52,243 nt of DNA from Chloroflexota bacterium (lineage in GTDB: Bacteria; Chloroflexota; Limnocylindria; P2-11E), in contig VBDV01000118.1 of the NCBI GenBank assembly GCA_005882765.1, positions 1 through 52,243 on the forward strand, given 5' to 3'. Made by a program: the position numbers and the translations under genes. The stretch's first letter is position 1, and each line of letters opens with the position of its first letter. Below, one piece after another: positions 7,152 through 16,318 of this stretch. Under the pieces are notes generated by a model that worked only from the letters and a program-made list of their open reading frames with translations, did no database searches and had not been told where the DNA came from.

Positions 7152-7901
7152 ATGACGAAAAGTCCTCGACGCGCCGACGATCTTTTTGTCCGCGCGCTCG
7201 TCCTGAAGCGGGACGAGGTCGAGAGCTTCGATGCGTATCCGTTTTCGATCCCCGCGATCCGCCACTTGGACGAGCTGAGGCTCAACTCAGCGGTAACGCT
7301 GTTCGCGGGCGAGAACGGGAGCGGGAAGTCGACGCTCGTCGAAGCGATCGCGGTGGCCGCGGGTTTCAACCCGGAGGGCGGTAGCCGGAGCGTCACGGTC
7401 TCAACGCGCGCCTCTCACTCGGTGCTGCACAAGTACGTGCGTCTCGTACGTAGCACCCGGCGACCGCGCACCGGCTTCTTCCTCCGTGCCGAAAGCTTCT
7501 TCAACGTGGCGACCTACATCGAGGAGCTTAAGGACCCCGGGATCACTCACGCGTACGGTGGCGCATTGCACGAAAAGTCGCACGGCGAATCGTTCATCTC
7601 GTTGGTGACACATCGGTTCGGGCCGAACGGCCTCTACGTGCTCGATGAACCCGAGGCGGCGCTATCTCTGCGCGGGAACCTCGCCCTGATGCGCCGTATG
7701 CACGATCTGGCCGCTCAAGGCTCGCAGTTCATCATCTCGACGCATTCGCCGATCCTCCTCGGCTACCCCGATGCGAAGATCTTCGTCCTCTCTGAGGATG
7801 GGCTCGTCGAGACGGCGTACGAGAGGACCGAGGTCGTCGAGCTGACGCGTGCCTTCCTAGCCGATCGCCACGAGTTCTTGCATCACCTGTTCGACGACTA
7901 G
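7152..7901 (+). CDS. ABC-type AAA ATPase (SMC/RecF-like, soluble)
   Basis: A 249-residue stand-alone ATPase. Walker A is GENGSGKS at residues 53-60, the signature-like region is HEKSHGESF, Walker B is LYVLDEPEAALS and the switch His is in IISTHSPILL, so all catalytic motifs are present. There are no transmembrane segments or transporter partner, so it belongs with the predicted AAA_15/AAA_21 ATPases sometimes linked to defence or repair. The start is the ATG at 7152, giving MTKSPRRADD; an upstream GTG is in frame but adds sequence that overlaps the divergent gene. No toxin, nuclease or methylase neighbour suggests a defence system here. It converges with the next gene, 1 nt apart. Confidence 0.85.
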   Translation: MTKSPRRADDLFVRALVLKRDEVESFDAYPFSIPAIRHLDELRLNSAVTLFAGENGSGKSTLVEAIAVAAGFNPEGGSRSVTVSTRASHSVLHKYVRLVRSTRRPRTGFFLRAESFFNVATYIEELKDPGITHAYGGALHEKSHGESFISLVTHRFGPNGLYVLDEPEAALSLRGNLALMRRMHDLAAQGSQFIISTHSPILLGYPDAKIFVLSEDGLVETAYERTEVVELTRAFLADRHEFLHHLFDD

Positions 7902-7902
7902 G

Positions 7903-8328
7903 TCAGCTGTTCGCCGCGACGGCCGCCTTCAGCCAACGGGTGATGCTCGGCGCGTCGATGTCCGCGGCGGTGCGCACCTTGAGCATGCGGCTCGTCTTCC
8001 CTTCGCCTTCGAGCTTCTTCTTCGGGTCGACCAGCGCACTCGGCGCCGCGAAGAAGTTGAGGCCGACGTGGTCCTTGAATGTCGCAAGGGCGCAAATGTT
8101 CCTGCCGTTCTGCGCGTAGATCGGAACGCCCCACTTGATCGTCGGCACCGCATCCGGCGCGCCCTTCTCCACCAAGCCGCGGATCTTGATCAGCAGAGCG
8201 CGCTTGTCCGGCGGCTGTTGCGCGAAGTAGTTCTCGACGGACGCGCCACTGCCATCGGGCTTGGCGCCTTTCTGTGCCGTGGTCTTCTTCGCCGCGGTCT
8301 TCTTCGCAGTCGTCTTGGTGGTGGCCAT
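7903..8328 (-). CDS. DUF1801-like protein with AT-hook-like Lys/Ala N-terminus
   Basis: The 141-residue protein begins with a Lys/Ala/Thr repeat tail (K-T-T-A-K-K-T-A-A-K-K-T-T) of about 20 residues resembling histone-H1-like or DNA-binding tails, then a DUF1801-type domain: VENYFAQQPPDKRALLIKIR, IKWGVPIYAQNGRNIC, HVGLNFFAAPSALVDPKKKL. The last block is typical of the family's phosphate-binding-like face. Function unknown. The ATG at 8328 follows GGGGAG. The basic tail suggests nucleic-acid association, which is inference. Confidence 0.82.
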   Translation of the reverse strand: MATTKTTAKKTAAKKTTAQKGAKPDGSGASVENYFAQQPPDKRALLIKIRGLVEKGAPDAVPTIKWGVPIYAQNGRNICALATFKDHVGLNFFAAPSALVDPKKKLEGEGKTSRMLKVRTAADIDAPSITRWLKAAVAANS

Positions 8329-8422
8329 GTGCAGCTCCCCTACTTTGCTACGCGGAATGTAAGGTGTGTGACCCCTCGGGAGCCTCGATCACGCGAGTCG
8401 TCGTGAGGCCGATCGCGAACGA

Positions 8423-9796
8423 TCACACGGTCGCGGGTGGAATGTTTTGATTGAGCCGGAAGAAGTTTGTTGGATCGTAGCGCCGCTTGATCGAGCGCAA
8501 CCGGTCCCACGTTTTGCCCGGATACGCATCGCGAATCCGAGCCTCGCCCTCGTCGACGAGGAAGTTGATGTATGCCCCCGTGTCGCTCTGCTTTAGCGCA
8601 CCTACGAACCGGTGAACCCAGGGTTCATAGACCGGCGCTTGGTCTGGACTGCCGTAGAGCGCCGCCACATTGACCATGATCTTTGATCGGCGGTGCGCGA
8701 ACGCGGTGGCATCCACGGGCACCCGGGCCATGGCGCCTCCAAGGACACGGAGCTGCGCCACGCGCATCTGCGCGTCCGTGGAATTCAGGTGGTCGACGAT
8801 CGTATCCGCGACCCTTCGATCGACGGAATCGATGAAGAACGTACGCCCCGTTGCGATCGGGTGGTAGTCCGGATCCTCCGGCGGATACATCTCCGGGTAA
8901 CGCGACGGCTTGACCATGTCGACGATCGGGGCGGCCAACGCACGGAACGGTGCGACCGCGCGCTCCCCCGCCTCGACCGCGCCGGCGTAGCAGAGCATCC
9001 CGAAGATGACGAGCTTGCCGTGGTGCTCTGCGGGTACGAACGGCATGGGCGGCGCGGGCATCACGTTGGCGATCGTCGAGAGCTCCTCCGGTGCAGCCTC
9101 GGCGAGCTCGATGAAGCCTTGGATGACCTCGGCCGTGGCCGGCAGCATCAGCATGCCGCCGACGATCGTGCCGACGTCGTGCAAGCGGTACTGAAAGCGC
9201 GTCGCGACGCCGAAGTTGCCGCCGCCGCCGCGTATCGCCCAGAAGAGATCAGGGTACGTTTCGGGATCAACGCGTAACAGCTGTCCATCGGCGGTCACGA
9301 TCTCCGCGGCGAGCAAGTCGTCGATCGTGAGCCCGTGCTTGCGCGTGAGATAGCCCACGCCACCGCCGAGCGTGATTCCGCCGATGCCGACAGAGCCGGT
9401 ATCGCCGAAGCCGGTCGCGAGGCCGTGCTTATCCGCCGCGGTCGTGTACTCAGCGGCAGTCAGGCCGGTCTCGGCCCACGCCGTGCGAGTTGTGGGATCG
9501 ATCTCGAGCGCGTGCATCTCTTTTAGATCGAGCACGATGCCGCCGTTCGGCACCGCGTAGCCGGCCACACCGTGGCCGCCACTTCGAACGATGAGTTCGG
9601 TCCCGCTCTCACGAGCGAATGAAATCAACCGCGATACGTCGTCCGCATTCGCAACGCGGACGATGACACCGGGCCGAGGGTCGAAGCCGCCGTAGAACGA
9701 AGTCCGCGCTTTGTCGTAGTCGGCGTCGTCCGGACGGATCACGCGGCCGGCAAGCTTGGGGAGCGCCGACATCGTTGCGGAGATCCGTGCCGTCAT
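8423..9796 (-). CDS. FAD-binding oxidoreductase (berberine-bridge-enzyme type)
   Basis: A 457-residue flavoprotein with an N-terminal PCMH-type FAD domain and a C-terminal BBE motif. RSGGHGVAGYAV at 71-82 supplies His75 for an 8-alpha-histidyl FAD link; GSVGIGGITLGGGVGYLTRK follows at about 134-153. The Cys that makes a second covalent flavin bond in bicovalent members is replaced by Ser/Thr, so a single bond is expected. YDPTNFFRLNQNI near the C-terminus is the BBE signature. Substrates in the family are diverse alcohols, sugars and alkaloids; none can be inferred. The ATG overlaps the end of the SRPBCC gene before it by 4 nt, placing it in the ArsR-SRPBCC operon. Confidence 0.92.
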   Translation of the reverse strand: MTARISATMSALPKLAGRVIRPDDADYDKARTSFYGGFDPRPGVIVRVANADDVSRLISFARESGTELIVRSGGHGVAGYAVPNGGIVLDLKEMHALEIDPTTRTAWAETGLTAAEYTTAADKHGLATGFGDTGSVGIGGITLGGGVGYLTRKHGLTIDDLLAAEIVTADGQLLRVDPETYPDLFWAIRGGGGNFGVATRFQYRLHDVGTIVGGMLMLPATAEVIQGFIELAEAAPEELSTIANVMPAPPMPFVPAEHHGKLVIFGMLCYAGAVEAGERAVAPFRALAAPIVDMVKPSRYPEMYPPEDPDYHPIATGRTFFIDSVDRRVADTIVDHLNSTDAQMRVAQLRVLGGAMARVPVDATAFAHRRSKIMVNVAALYGSPDQAPVYEPWVHRFVGALKQSDTGAYINFLVDEGEARIRDAYPGKTWDRLRSIKRRYDPTNFFRLNQNIPPATV

Positions 9797-10707
9797 GGCC
9801 GCACTCCGGTCAGGGTCGCGACGTGACTGGCGAGGTTCTCGAGGATCTGGGTCCAGCCCGTGCGCTCCTGCTTCTCGGACTCGGCCATCTCGAGCGAAAG
9901 CGTGAGCTTCGTCTTGCCCTTCTGGTCCTCGAACGTCGTGGTCATCAAGCGTCCATCGTCAGTCGCCAGGACGATCCGTTCGGGCTTGACGACCTCGCGG
10001 TACGTGCCAGAGAACGTGAAGCCTTCCTCGCTGTGGTCGGCCGGACGCATGCCGATACGGACTTTCCCACCCGGACGGACGTCGGTCTCGGCGAATGGTG
10101 CCTCCCAGTCTTTCGCGTACATCCACTTCACGATGTGCTTCGGATCGGTGTAGGCCTTCCACACGAGATCGCGCGGCGCGTCGAACACACGCGTGAGCGT
10201 GAGCGTCCGACCCGCCACGCTCGTTGTGGTGCGGCCCGCAGGAGTCCGAACGAGAAGCTCGGCGAGCTTGTCGAAGCTCTGGTTCACCCCTTCGGTGACG
10301 CCCAGCTTCAGCAGATCCTCGTAATCGGCGACCGTCTCCGCGGTCTGCTGCATGGTGAGCTTCGTCTTCTTCCCCTGGTCCTCGAAGAGGACGGTGACGA
10401 GGAGCGGTGGCGGCACGGACTCCTCGCCCGCGAACGTGAAGACAAGGCGCTCGTTGGGCACGACCTCGCGGAACAGTCCTTTGCCTACGAACACCGCGCC
10501 ATCCGGTCCCTTCATGTCGCAGCGGAAGATGCCGCCCGGACGAGGATCGACCTCGCACCGCGGCGAGGTGAAGTCCTTCGGTGGGAACCACTGCCCGAGC
10601 TGCTTCGGATCGGTCCACGCCTTGTAGACGACCTCGCGCGGTGCATCGAAGACTCGAGTCGAGACGACTGTCCGCTCCGGCGCGGCGACGCTATTTCCTA
10701 CGGCCAT
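9793..10707 (-). CDS. tandem SRPBCC (two AHSA1 domains) protein
   Basis: Two AHSA1-type domains are fused in 304 residues: domain 1 at about 10-150 (TRVFDAPREVVYKAWTDP, then WFPPKDF and V-D-P-R-P-G-G-I-F) and domain 2 at about 168-300 (TRVFDAPRDLVWKAYTDP, then WMYAKDW and V-R-P-G-G-K-V). The internal repeat indicates duplication and fusion. Known AHSA1 family members bind hydrophobic ligands or act with chaperones; this one is undefined. The start lies 17 nt inside the end of the ArsR gene and the stop overlaps the FAD oxidoreductase by 4 nt, so the three genes form one ArsR-controlled operon. Confidence 0.92.
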   Translation of the reverse strand: MAVGNSVAAPERTVVSTRVFDAPREVVYKAWTDPKQLGQWFPPKDFTSPRCEVDPRPGGIFRCDMKGPDGAVFVGKGLFREVVPNERLVFTFAGEESVPPPLLVTVLFEDQGKKTKLTMQQTAETVADYEDLLKLGVTEGVNQSFDKLAELLVRTPAGRTTTSVAGRTLTLTRVFDAPRDLVWKAYTDPKHIVKWMYAKDWEAPFAETDVRPGGKVRIGMRPADHSEEGFTFSGTYREVVKPERIVLATDDGRLMTTTFEDQKGKTKLTLSLEMAESEKQERTGWTQILENLASHVATLTGVRP

Positions 10708-11041
10708 GTCTTTTGTCCTCCCCTTGCAGTTCGCGGAGATGCGCGTCGAGACGGTCGAGACTGTGTTCCCAAAAAATGCGGTAGCGGTCCATCCATTTCG
10801 TGGCTTCGCGCAGCCGGTCCGCCTCGAGCCGGGCCGGTCGCCACTGGGCGTCGCGCCCGCGCGAGATCAGCCCGGCATTCTCGAGCACCTTGAGGTGCTT
10901 CGAGACTGCTGGAAGCGTCATGTCGAACGGCCTCGCGAGCTCCGTGACCGAGGCTTCCCCCGACGCGAGACGGGCGAGGATCGCCCGCCGCGTCGGATCG
11001 GCGATCGCCGCGAACGTCGCGCTGAGACGGTCGGTGGCCAT
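10691..11041 (-). CDS. ArsR-family transcriptional repressor
   Basis: A 116-residue winged-helix regulator: ATFAAIADPTRRAILARLAS at the N-terminus, the recognition region MTLPAVSKHLKVLENAGLIS and an R-D-A-Q-W-R-P wing, then a C-terminal helix DRYRIFWEHSLDRLDAHLRE. The metal-binding Cys residues of ArsR/SmtB are absent, so it belongs to the non-metal group paired with SRPBCC proteins. It is the first gene of the operon ArsR-SRPBCC-FAD oxidoreductase. A sigma70-like promoter and an imperfect palindrome lie immediately upstream, consistent with autorepression. Confidence 0.95.
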   Translation of the reverse strand: MATDRLSATFAAIADPTRRAILARLASGEASVTELARPFDMTLPAVSKHLKVLENAGLISRGRDAQWRPARLEADRLREATKWMDRYRIFWEHSLDRLDAHLRELQGEDKRHGRRK

Positions 11042-11066
11042 GTCTGTGGGGCTGTACCTCTCGGTT

Positions 11067-11111
11067 AAATAACTAGTTGGTTTATTACACCCGATTGCCC
11101 ACGCCTGTCAA
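11067..11111 (-). promoter_or_regulatory. promoter and palindromic operator of the ArsR operon
   Basis: On the minus strand TTGACA (11106-11111) is followed after 16 nt by TGTAAT (11084-11089), a near-consensus sigma70 promoter. Immediately downstream, an imperfect palindrome centred on AACTAGTT (11071-11078, arms within 11067-11084) sits between the -10 box and the ArsR start at 11041, where a bound repressor would block transcription. Confidence 0.65.
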
Positions 11112-11148
11112 ACGCGGGGTCCCGCCCCTCGGCACGCGCATCATCGCG

Positions 11149-11610
11149 TCAAAAGAACAGGTAGTACTGGAAGAATTCGTCGTCCCGCTGCCAGCCGCAA
11201 GATTCGTACAGGGTCTGCGCCGCTTTGTTCGTCACCCCGGTACTGAGGACGAGCCCCTTCGCATCCGTGTCGATCGCGTGCTGCCTCGCTCGTTCGAGCA
11301 GCGCTCGACCGACGCCGCCGCGACGAATGCCGGACCGAACAAAGAGATCGTTCAGGATCCAGAGCGGCTTCAGCGATACCGATGAGAACGACGGGTACAG
11401 CTGCGTGAAGCCCGCAGCCTCGCGTGGCCCCGTGTACGCGAGATAGATCACCGATTCCTCGCGCGCTATGCGGTCGCCAAGGAACGCGCGAGCGCCGGCC
11501 GGGTCCGAGCGCCGCCCGTAGAACTGGCGGTAGCCGTCGAAGAGGGGGACGAGCTCGTCGAGATCGCCGATCGTCGCGCGAACTATGTCTAGATCGGGCG
11601 GCGTCGCCAC
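11149..11610 (-). CDS. GNAT-family N-acetyltransferase
   Basis: A 153-residue GNAT protein. DLDIVRATIGDLDELVPLF opens the fold, LNDLFVRSGIRRGGVGRALL is motif A with the acetyl-CoA pyrophosphate loop (R-R-G-G-V-G-R-A), and NKAAQTLYESCGWQRDDEFF is motif B. The substrate is unknown; the FYGRRSDPAGARAFLGDRI segment is shared with generic acetyltransferases. The stop lies 39 nt from the ArsR promoter. The start at 11610 is 4 nt after the MFS gene stop, so the two are co-transcribed, possibly pairing modification with export. Confidence 0.9.
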   Translation of the reverse strand: MATPPDLDIVRATIGDLDELVPLFDGYRQFYGRRSDPAGARAFLGDRIAREESVIYLAYTGPREAAGFTQLYPSFSSVSLKPLWILNDLFVRSGIRRGGVGRALLERARQHAIDTDAKGLVLSTGVTNKAAQTLYESCGWQRDDEFFQYYLFF

Positions 11611-11613
11611 GGG

Positions 11614-12957
11614 TCACACAGTAGCCGGGCGCAGTCGTGAGGCGATCACGATGCCGGCGACCGCGAGGGCGCCGGCGATGCTGTCGGTGAGGGCGACGCC
11701 GAGGATGGCGCTGCCCGATGCCGCGACCGCGGAGGCGACGGCCACCGCGCCGAGCCCTGTGCCGAGCGCGTTTCCGAGAATGTCGGCGAGCTGCATCGAC
11801 GACGCTGCCGCGCCCTCGCTGCCCGCGGGCGCGTGACGAAGCACCGTAAGTGAGATGGAGCTGTACGCCATGCCGATGCCGAGACCCGCGATACCCCAGG
11901 CGGGGACCGAGAGCCACGCCGGAACGCCGTAGTTCAAGACCAAGCCCATCGCAGCGATGCCGATCGCGACCAGTAGAAAACCGTTGCGGACGAGCGGAGC
12001 GGCACCCACGCGGAACACCGTCCGTTCCTGGATCCAGGCGCCTGTCGTCCACGCGATCGTGCCCGCGGTCAGGGCGATGCCGGACAGGGCGACGCTTTCG
12101 CCACGAATCGTGGTCACGGTCAGCGGCACAAAGATGTCCGGCGCGAAGAAAGCGAAGGTGAGCAACCCCCGCGACAGCACCGCAGCGGGAAGCGCGCCGC
12201 TCGCCCTGAATGTCCCCGGCGGCAGGAGCTTGCGGAGTGCCGGAATGCCAAGCGCGAGCCCGATCGCGACGAGCGCCGGCGAGAGGACAAGATCATGCGC
12301 CTGCAGTCCGGCGAGGGCGAGGCCAGTCCCCGAGGCGACGCGGACTGCGTCCAGCAAGACGCGCCGGGCGACACGCTCGGGATTTGCGGGAACGCTGCGC
12401 AGCGCACGCAGGGCGAGTGACCCCGCGACGAGGACGAGTGGCAGCAGACCAAGGAACACCGGGCGCCATCCCACGTGGTCCGCCACGAAGGCCGCGAGCG
12501 CCGGACCCGCGATGCCCGGCACGACCCAGGCGGTCGAGAGGATCGCGAACATGCGCGGCCGGAGCGAGTCGGGATAGGTTCGGCCGATGACGACGTACGC
12601 GACCGCCGGTATGGCACCGGCGCCAAAGCCTTGAATCGCGCGAGCGGCGACGAGCACCGGCATCGACGGCGCGAGTCCTCCGATGAGCAGGCCGATTGCG
12701 AAGAGCGCGAGACCGGCAGCGAATGGCAGCGCGGGGCCGAAGCGGTCGGCGAGCTCGCCCGCGAGGACGATTCCGACAAGGTCCGCCAGTAGAAAAGCGC
12801 TGAAGACCCATCCGTAGAGGGCGACGCCACCGAGGTCCGCGACGACGAGCGGCATGATCGTCGCGATCGCGAGCGCTTCGAACGCGACGAACGTGACGTT
12901 CAGAACGAGACCTGTGGTGAGGCCGCGCCAGCGCTCGTCCAGCGGTCCGAAGGTCAC
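11614..12957 (-). CDS. MFS transporter
   Basis: About 447 residues with 12 or more hydrophobic helices. The conserved loop 2-3 motif reads GELADRFGP, preceded by YGWVFSAFLLADLVGIVLA; GWRPVFLGLLPLVLVAG marks the middle of the N-terminal bundle. The organisation is that of drug-type major facilitator exporters. The GTG at 12957 gives a start just before the first helix; a GTG at 13047 would add 30 residues without similarity and overlap the divergent cyclase gene. It lies upstream of and 3 nt from the GNAT gene. Substrate not inferable. Confidence 0.88.
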   Translation of the reverse strand: MTFGPLDERWRGLTTGLVLNVTFVAFEALAIATIMPLVVADLGGVALYGWVFSAFLLADLVGIVLAGELADRFGPALPFAAGLALFAIGLLIGGLAPSMPVLVAARAIQGFGAGAIPAVAYVVIGRTYPDSLRPRMFAILSTAWVVPGIAGPALAAFVADHVGWRPVFLGLLPLVLVAGSLALRALRSVPANPERVARRVLLDAVRVASGTGLALAGLQAHDLVLSPALVAIGLALGIPALRKLLPPGTFRASGALPAAVLSRGLLTFAFFAPDIFVPLTVTTIRGESVALSGIALTAGTIAWTTGAWIQERTVFRVGAAPLVRNGFLLVAIGIAAMGLVLNYGVPAWLSVPAWGIAGLGIGMAYSSISLTVLRHAPAGSEGAAASSMQLADILGNALGTGLGAVAVASAVAASGSAILGVALTDSIAGALAVAGIVIASRLRPATV

Positions 12958-13031
12958 CTTAACGGGGGACGTGCTAACACACCCCGCAGACACCCGAACG
13001 ACAGGTCCAGGGACGTAACCTCGCCGCACTG

Positions 13032-16000
13032 ATGCGGGGAGCGACACTCACCTGTCCGAAGTGCGCGACCGAGATGCCTGTCGCGTTCAGCTTCTGCGGA
13101 AAATGCGGCGCCCGTCTCCTCGCGCTTCAGCCCGTCGAAGGTGAGACAAAACAGGTCACGGTGCTTTTCGCCGACATCTCGGGATTCACCGCGCTGGCGG
13201 AGCGGCTCGACCCGGAAGAGCTCCACGAAAACATGCGGGCCGCCTGGGACGCGATCGCGATCGAGATCCGGGCGTTCAACGGACTCATCGAGAAGTACAT
13301 CGGCGACGCCGTCGTCGCGGTATTCGGCGCGGTCGACAACGAGATCGATCATCCCGCGCGCGCCCAGCGGGCCGCGCTTGCGATCCTCGGAGCGCTCGAC
13401 CGCGAGAACGAACGCATCGCCGAGCGCACCGGTCGCAACCTCGCGCTGCGGATCGGGATCAACACCGGGCTCGCGGTCGCGGGCGCCGTCGGCGACAAGG
13501 AGAGCGAGTTCGGCGTGCTCGGCGACGCCGTGAACGTCGCGGCGCGGCTCGAGCAGGCCGCCGAGCCGGGCGAGGTCCTCGTCGGCGATGCGACGTATCG
13601 CCTCGCGCCCGGCCTCTTCGCATACGAGCCTCATCCACCCGTCGCCGCAAAAGGAAAGACCGCGCCGCTAGTCGCGTGGCGGCTCCTCCACGTCGAGACG
13701 GCCGCGACCGACCGCGGCCGCGCGCCGCTCGTCGGCCGAGAGGACGAGATCGCGTTGCTCGTGGGCGCTCTCGAGGACGCTCTCGCGGGCAAGGGTCACA
13801 TCGTGTCGATCGTCGGTGAGGCCGGCCTCGGCAAGACGCGCCTGGTCGATGAGCTGCTCGCCGACCCGCGTGCGCTCGGCGCGCGCGTCGCGCGGGCGCG
13901 GTGCTCTCCCTACGACGCCCACCGTGCGTACGGCGCCATCTCCGACCTCCTGCGCCGAGCGCTCGCGATCGGAACGAACGCACCGACCGAGATCGCCCAT
14001 CGCACACTCACGGAAACAGTTCCCGGCATGGAGCCCGAGGCCGCGAAGCTCGTCCTCGCGGCGCTCGGGTACAGCCTCACCCTCCCGGCGCTCTCAGGAG
14101 AGACCCGCCGCAAGCTGCTCGATCGCGCGATCCGCGACCTCATCCTCCGCGTCGCAAGGACGCAGCCGGTCATCCTCGCGCTGACCGACGTGCAGTGGGC
14201 CGACGCGGCATCCCAGGAGCTGCTCGCCGCGCTGGCCCCGGCACTCGCGAGCACGGCGGCACTGTTCGTCACCACGTACCGCCCCGATCTGAATCCACCA
14301 TGGTCGACGAGTCGCGGACATCTCCAGATCAGGCTCACACCGCTCGCCTCCGGCCCGAGCGCCGCACTCCTTCAGGCGCTCCTCCCGGCGAGCGCCCTTC
14401 CGCAGGAAGCCGTCGACGACATCGTCGCCCGCAGCGCCGGAAGCCCCACGTACATAGAGGAGACGGCGCGGTGGCTCGTGGCGATGGGAGTTGTCGTCGA
14501 GCGCGAGGGCGCATCGCCGCTCGCCGACGTCAGCCGCATGCGCGAGCTCCCGGACGCACTGCCGATGCTTCTGCTGCGTCGCGCAGAGCTCGCCGCGGGT
14601 CCGGAAAAGCGCGTCCTCCACGCCACAGCCGTCGCGGCGCGAGCGTGCGAGCCCGGACTTCTTCGCGCGCTCTTCGGCCAGGATGTGGATGTCGATGCGG
14701 CGCTCGCGAGCCTCAGCGCGCGCGGTCTGATCGAGCTCACGAGCCACGGCGACTACCGCTTCCGGCAATCGCTACTGCGCGAACTGGTCTATGACTCCAT
14801 CTCGCCTCGGAATCGCGAGGATCTCCACGGCCGTATCGGTCAGGTCATCGAGAGCGTGATGCCGGAGGTCGCGGTGCAGCAGCCGGAGCTCCTCGCCAAC
14901 CACTTCGCCGAGTCCACGCACGTCGGTCGCGCGATCGACTACGCGATGCGCTCGGGGGACCGCGCCATCGCGTTGTACGCGCTCGCGGACGCGCTGCATC
15001 ACTACCGCGCCGCCGCGCGCCTCGCCGAGCGCATGGCCGGCGGCGGGGAATCGGAGCGCGCCCGCGCTCTGGTGCAAGCGTGCGACGCCGCGCGCGCGCT
15101 CGGCCATGAGGACGCCCTCGCCATCGCCGAGGAGGCGCTCGCCGGGCCCATGTCCGACGACCTCCTTCGCGCCGCGCTCCGTCGGCGCGCCGGCGAGCTC
15201 GCAGCGCGCGCCCATGAGACACAGCGCTCGGCCGAGCATCTTGCTGAGGCGGATCGTCTGACCCCCGCTGAGGGGCGCGAGCGCGCCGAACTCACTCTCG
15301 CCAAGGCATACCTCGCTCGTTCCGATGACCGACCGGCCGAGGCGCTCGCGGTCGGGCGGACAGCCGTTAAGGAAGCCCTGGCCGCGAACGATCGCGGTCT
15401 CGCCCTCGCGGCCGAGGAGGCCGTCGCGGTCTTCGCCGCGGACGCCGGCTCGCAGGACGAGTCACTTCGCGCGACCGAGCGCTGCGTCGAGCACGCGACC
15501 GCGATTGGCGATCTGTCCGGGCTCGCTCGCGCGCTCGCGCTGCTCACCTACGCCGCGCTCGACCGTGGCGAGCTCGCAAAGGCCGAGGATCTTGCCCATG
15601 AGCTTCTCGGCGCGGAATCGCGACTCGGAAATGTCTCCGGCGAAGCCGGCGCATTGCGAGCTCTGGGGCGGGCGTTCTTCGGGCTCGGGCGCTTCGCCGA
15701 GGCCGAGGCGACGCTGGAACGGGCGCTCGCGCTCGCCGATCCGCTGGCGCAAGGCCCGCAGCCGGCGGATCCCGCATCAACGCTGCTCGTCCTCGGTTCG
15801 CTCGCGATCGAGCGTGGCGACTTCGCATCCGCCGCGACGACGCTTGCCGAAGCGCGGGCCGTCGCCGAGCGGTCGCCGTCACGCGAGCACCTCGCGCCCC
15901 GGATCGCCTCCGAGCTGGCGCGGCTCGCGCTCTATCAGGGCTCGATCGAAGACGCGAGCCAGCACGCGGCGGCCGCGCACGCGGGCGCGATCGAACATGA

Positions 16001-16316
16001 GTGCAGGCGCTGCGGTGCGGGGATCGCGGCGACGTTGGTCGAGGTGGCGTGCGCGAGCGGCGACCTAGCCCTCGCCGACGCGCGCCGAACCGAGGGTCTG
16101 GAGCACGCGTTCCGCCTTGGGCTCCCGGTGGCCAGCGCGGAGATCCGTGCCGCTTCGGCGAACCTTCTCGCCGCGCACGGCGACATCGTCGGCGCCCGCA
16201 ACGAATGCATCGAGGCGCTCGCGGTCTTCGAGCAGCGTGGTCCGACATATCTCGCCGAGCGAACGCGGCGCCGGATCGCGGAGATCGACGTCAACGGAAA
16301 AGCCCAGAGCGCCTGA
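13032..16316 (+). CDS. adenylate cyclase / ATPase / TPR regulatory protein
   Basis: A 1094-residue multidomain protein. A zinc ribbon (Cys8, 11, 22, 25) is followed by a class III cyclase domain at about 40-190. The metal Asp residues are D48 (FADISGFT) and D92 (GDAVVAVFG), K88 and D165 are the adenine-specifying pair, and N168 and R172 (NVAARLE) the transition-state pair. All essential residues are present, so cAMP synthesis is likely. A STAND/AAA-type ATPase follows with Walker A GEAGLGKT at 262-269 and a Walker-B-like VILALTDVQWAD. The rest is Ala-rich helical repeats of TPR type. It is probably a soluble signal integrator. The ATG at 13032 starts the zinc ribbon; 74 nt separate it from the divergent MFS start. 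Confidence 0.93.
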   Translation: MRGATLTCPKCATEMPVAFSFCGKCGARLLALQPVEGETKQVTVLFADISGFTALAERLDPEELHENMRAAWDAIAIEIRAFNGLIEKYIGDAVVAVFGAVDNEIDHPARAQRAALAILGALDRENERIAERTGRNLALRIGINTGLAVAGAVGDKESEFGVLGDAVNVAARLEQAAEPGEVLVGDATYRLAPGLFAYEPHPPVAAKGKTAPLVAWRLLHVETAATDRGRAPLVGREDEIALLVGALEDALAGKGHIVSIVGEAGLGKTRLVDELLADPRALGARVARARCSPYDAHRAYGAISDLLRRALAIGTNAPTEIAHRTLTETVPGMEPEAAKLVLAALGYSLTLPALSGETRRKLLDRAIRDLILRVARTQPVILALTDVQWADAASQELLAALAPALASTAALFVTTYRPDLNPPWSTSRGHLQIRLTPLASGPSAALLQALLPASALPQEAVDDIVARSAGSPTYIEETARWLVAMGVVVEREGASPLADVSRMRELPDALPMLLLRRAELAAGPEKRVLHATAVAARACEPGLLRALFGQDVDVDAALASLSARGLIELTSHGDYRFRQSLLRELVYDSISPRNREDLHGRIGQVIESVMPEVAVQQPELLANHFAESTHVGRAIDYAMRSGDRAIALYALADALHHYRAAARLAERMAGGGESERARALVQACDAARALGHEDALAIAEEALAGPMSDDLLRAALRRRAGELAARAHETQRSAEHLAEADRLTPAEGRERAELTLAKAYLARSDDRPAEALAVGRTAVKEALAANDRGLALAAEEAVAVFAADAGSQDESLRATERCVEHATAIGDLSGLARALALLTYAALDRGELAKAEDLAHELLGAESRLGNVSGEAGALRALGRAFFGLGRFAEAEATLERALALADPLAQGPQPADPASTLLVLGSLAIERGDFASAATTLAEARAVAERSPSREHLAPRIASELARLALYQGSIEDASQHAAAAHAGAIEHECRRCGAGIAATLVEVACASGDLALADARRTEGLEHAFRLGLPVASAEIRAASANLLAAHGDIVGARNECIEALAVFEQRGPTYLAERTRRRIAEIDVNGKAQSA

Positions 16317-16318
16317 TC

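Noticed and set aside
7152-7901. Defence system built around the stand-alone ATPase
   Set aside because: No nuclease, protease, methylase or toxin gene is adjacent; neighbours are DUF1801 and VOC proteins.
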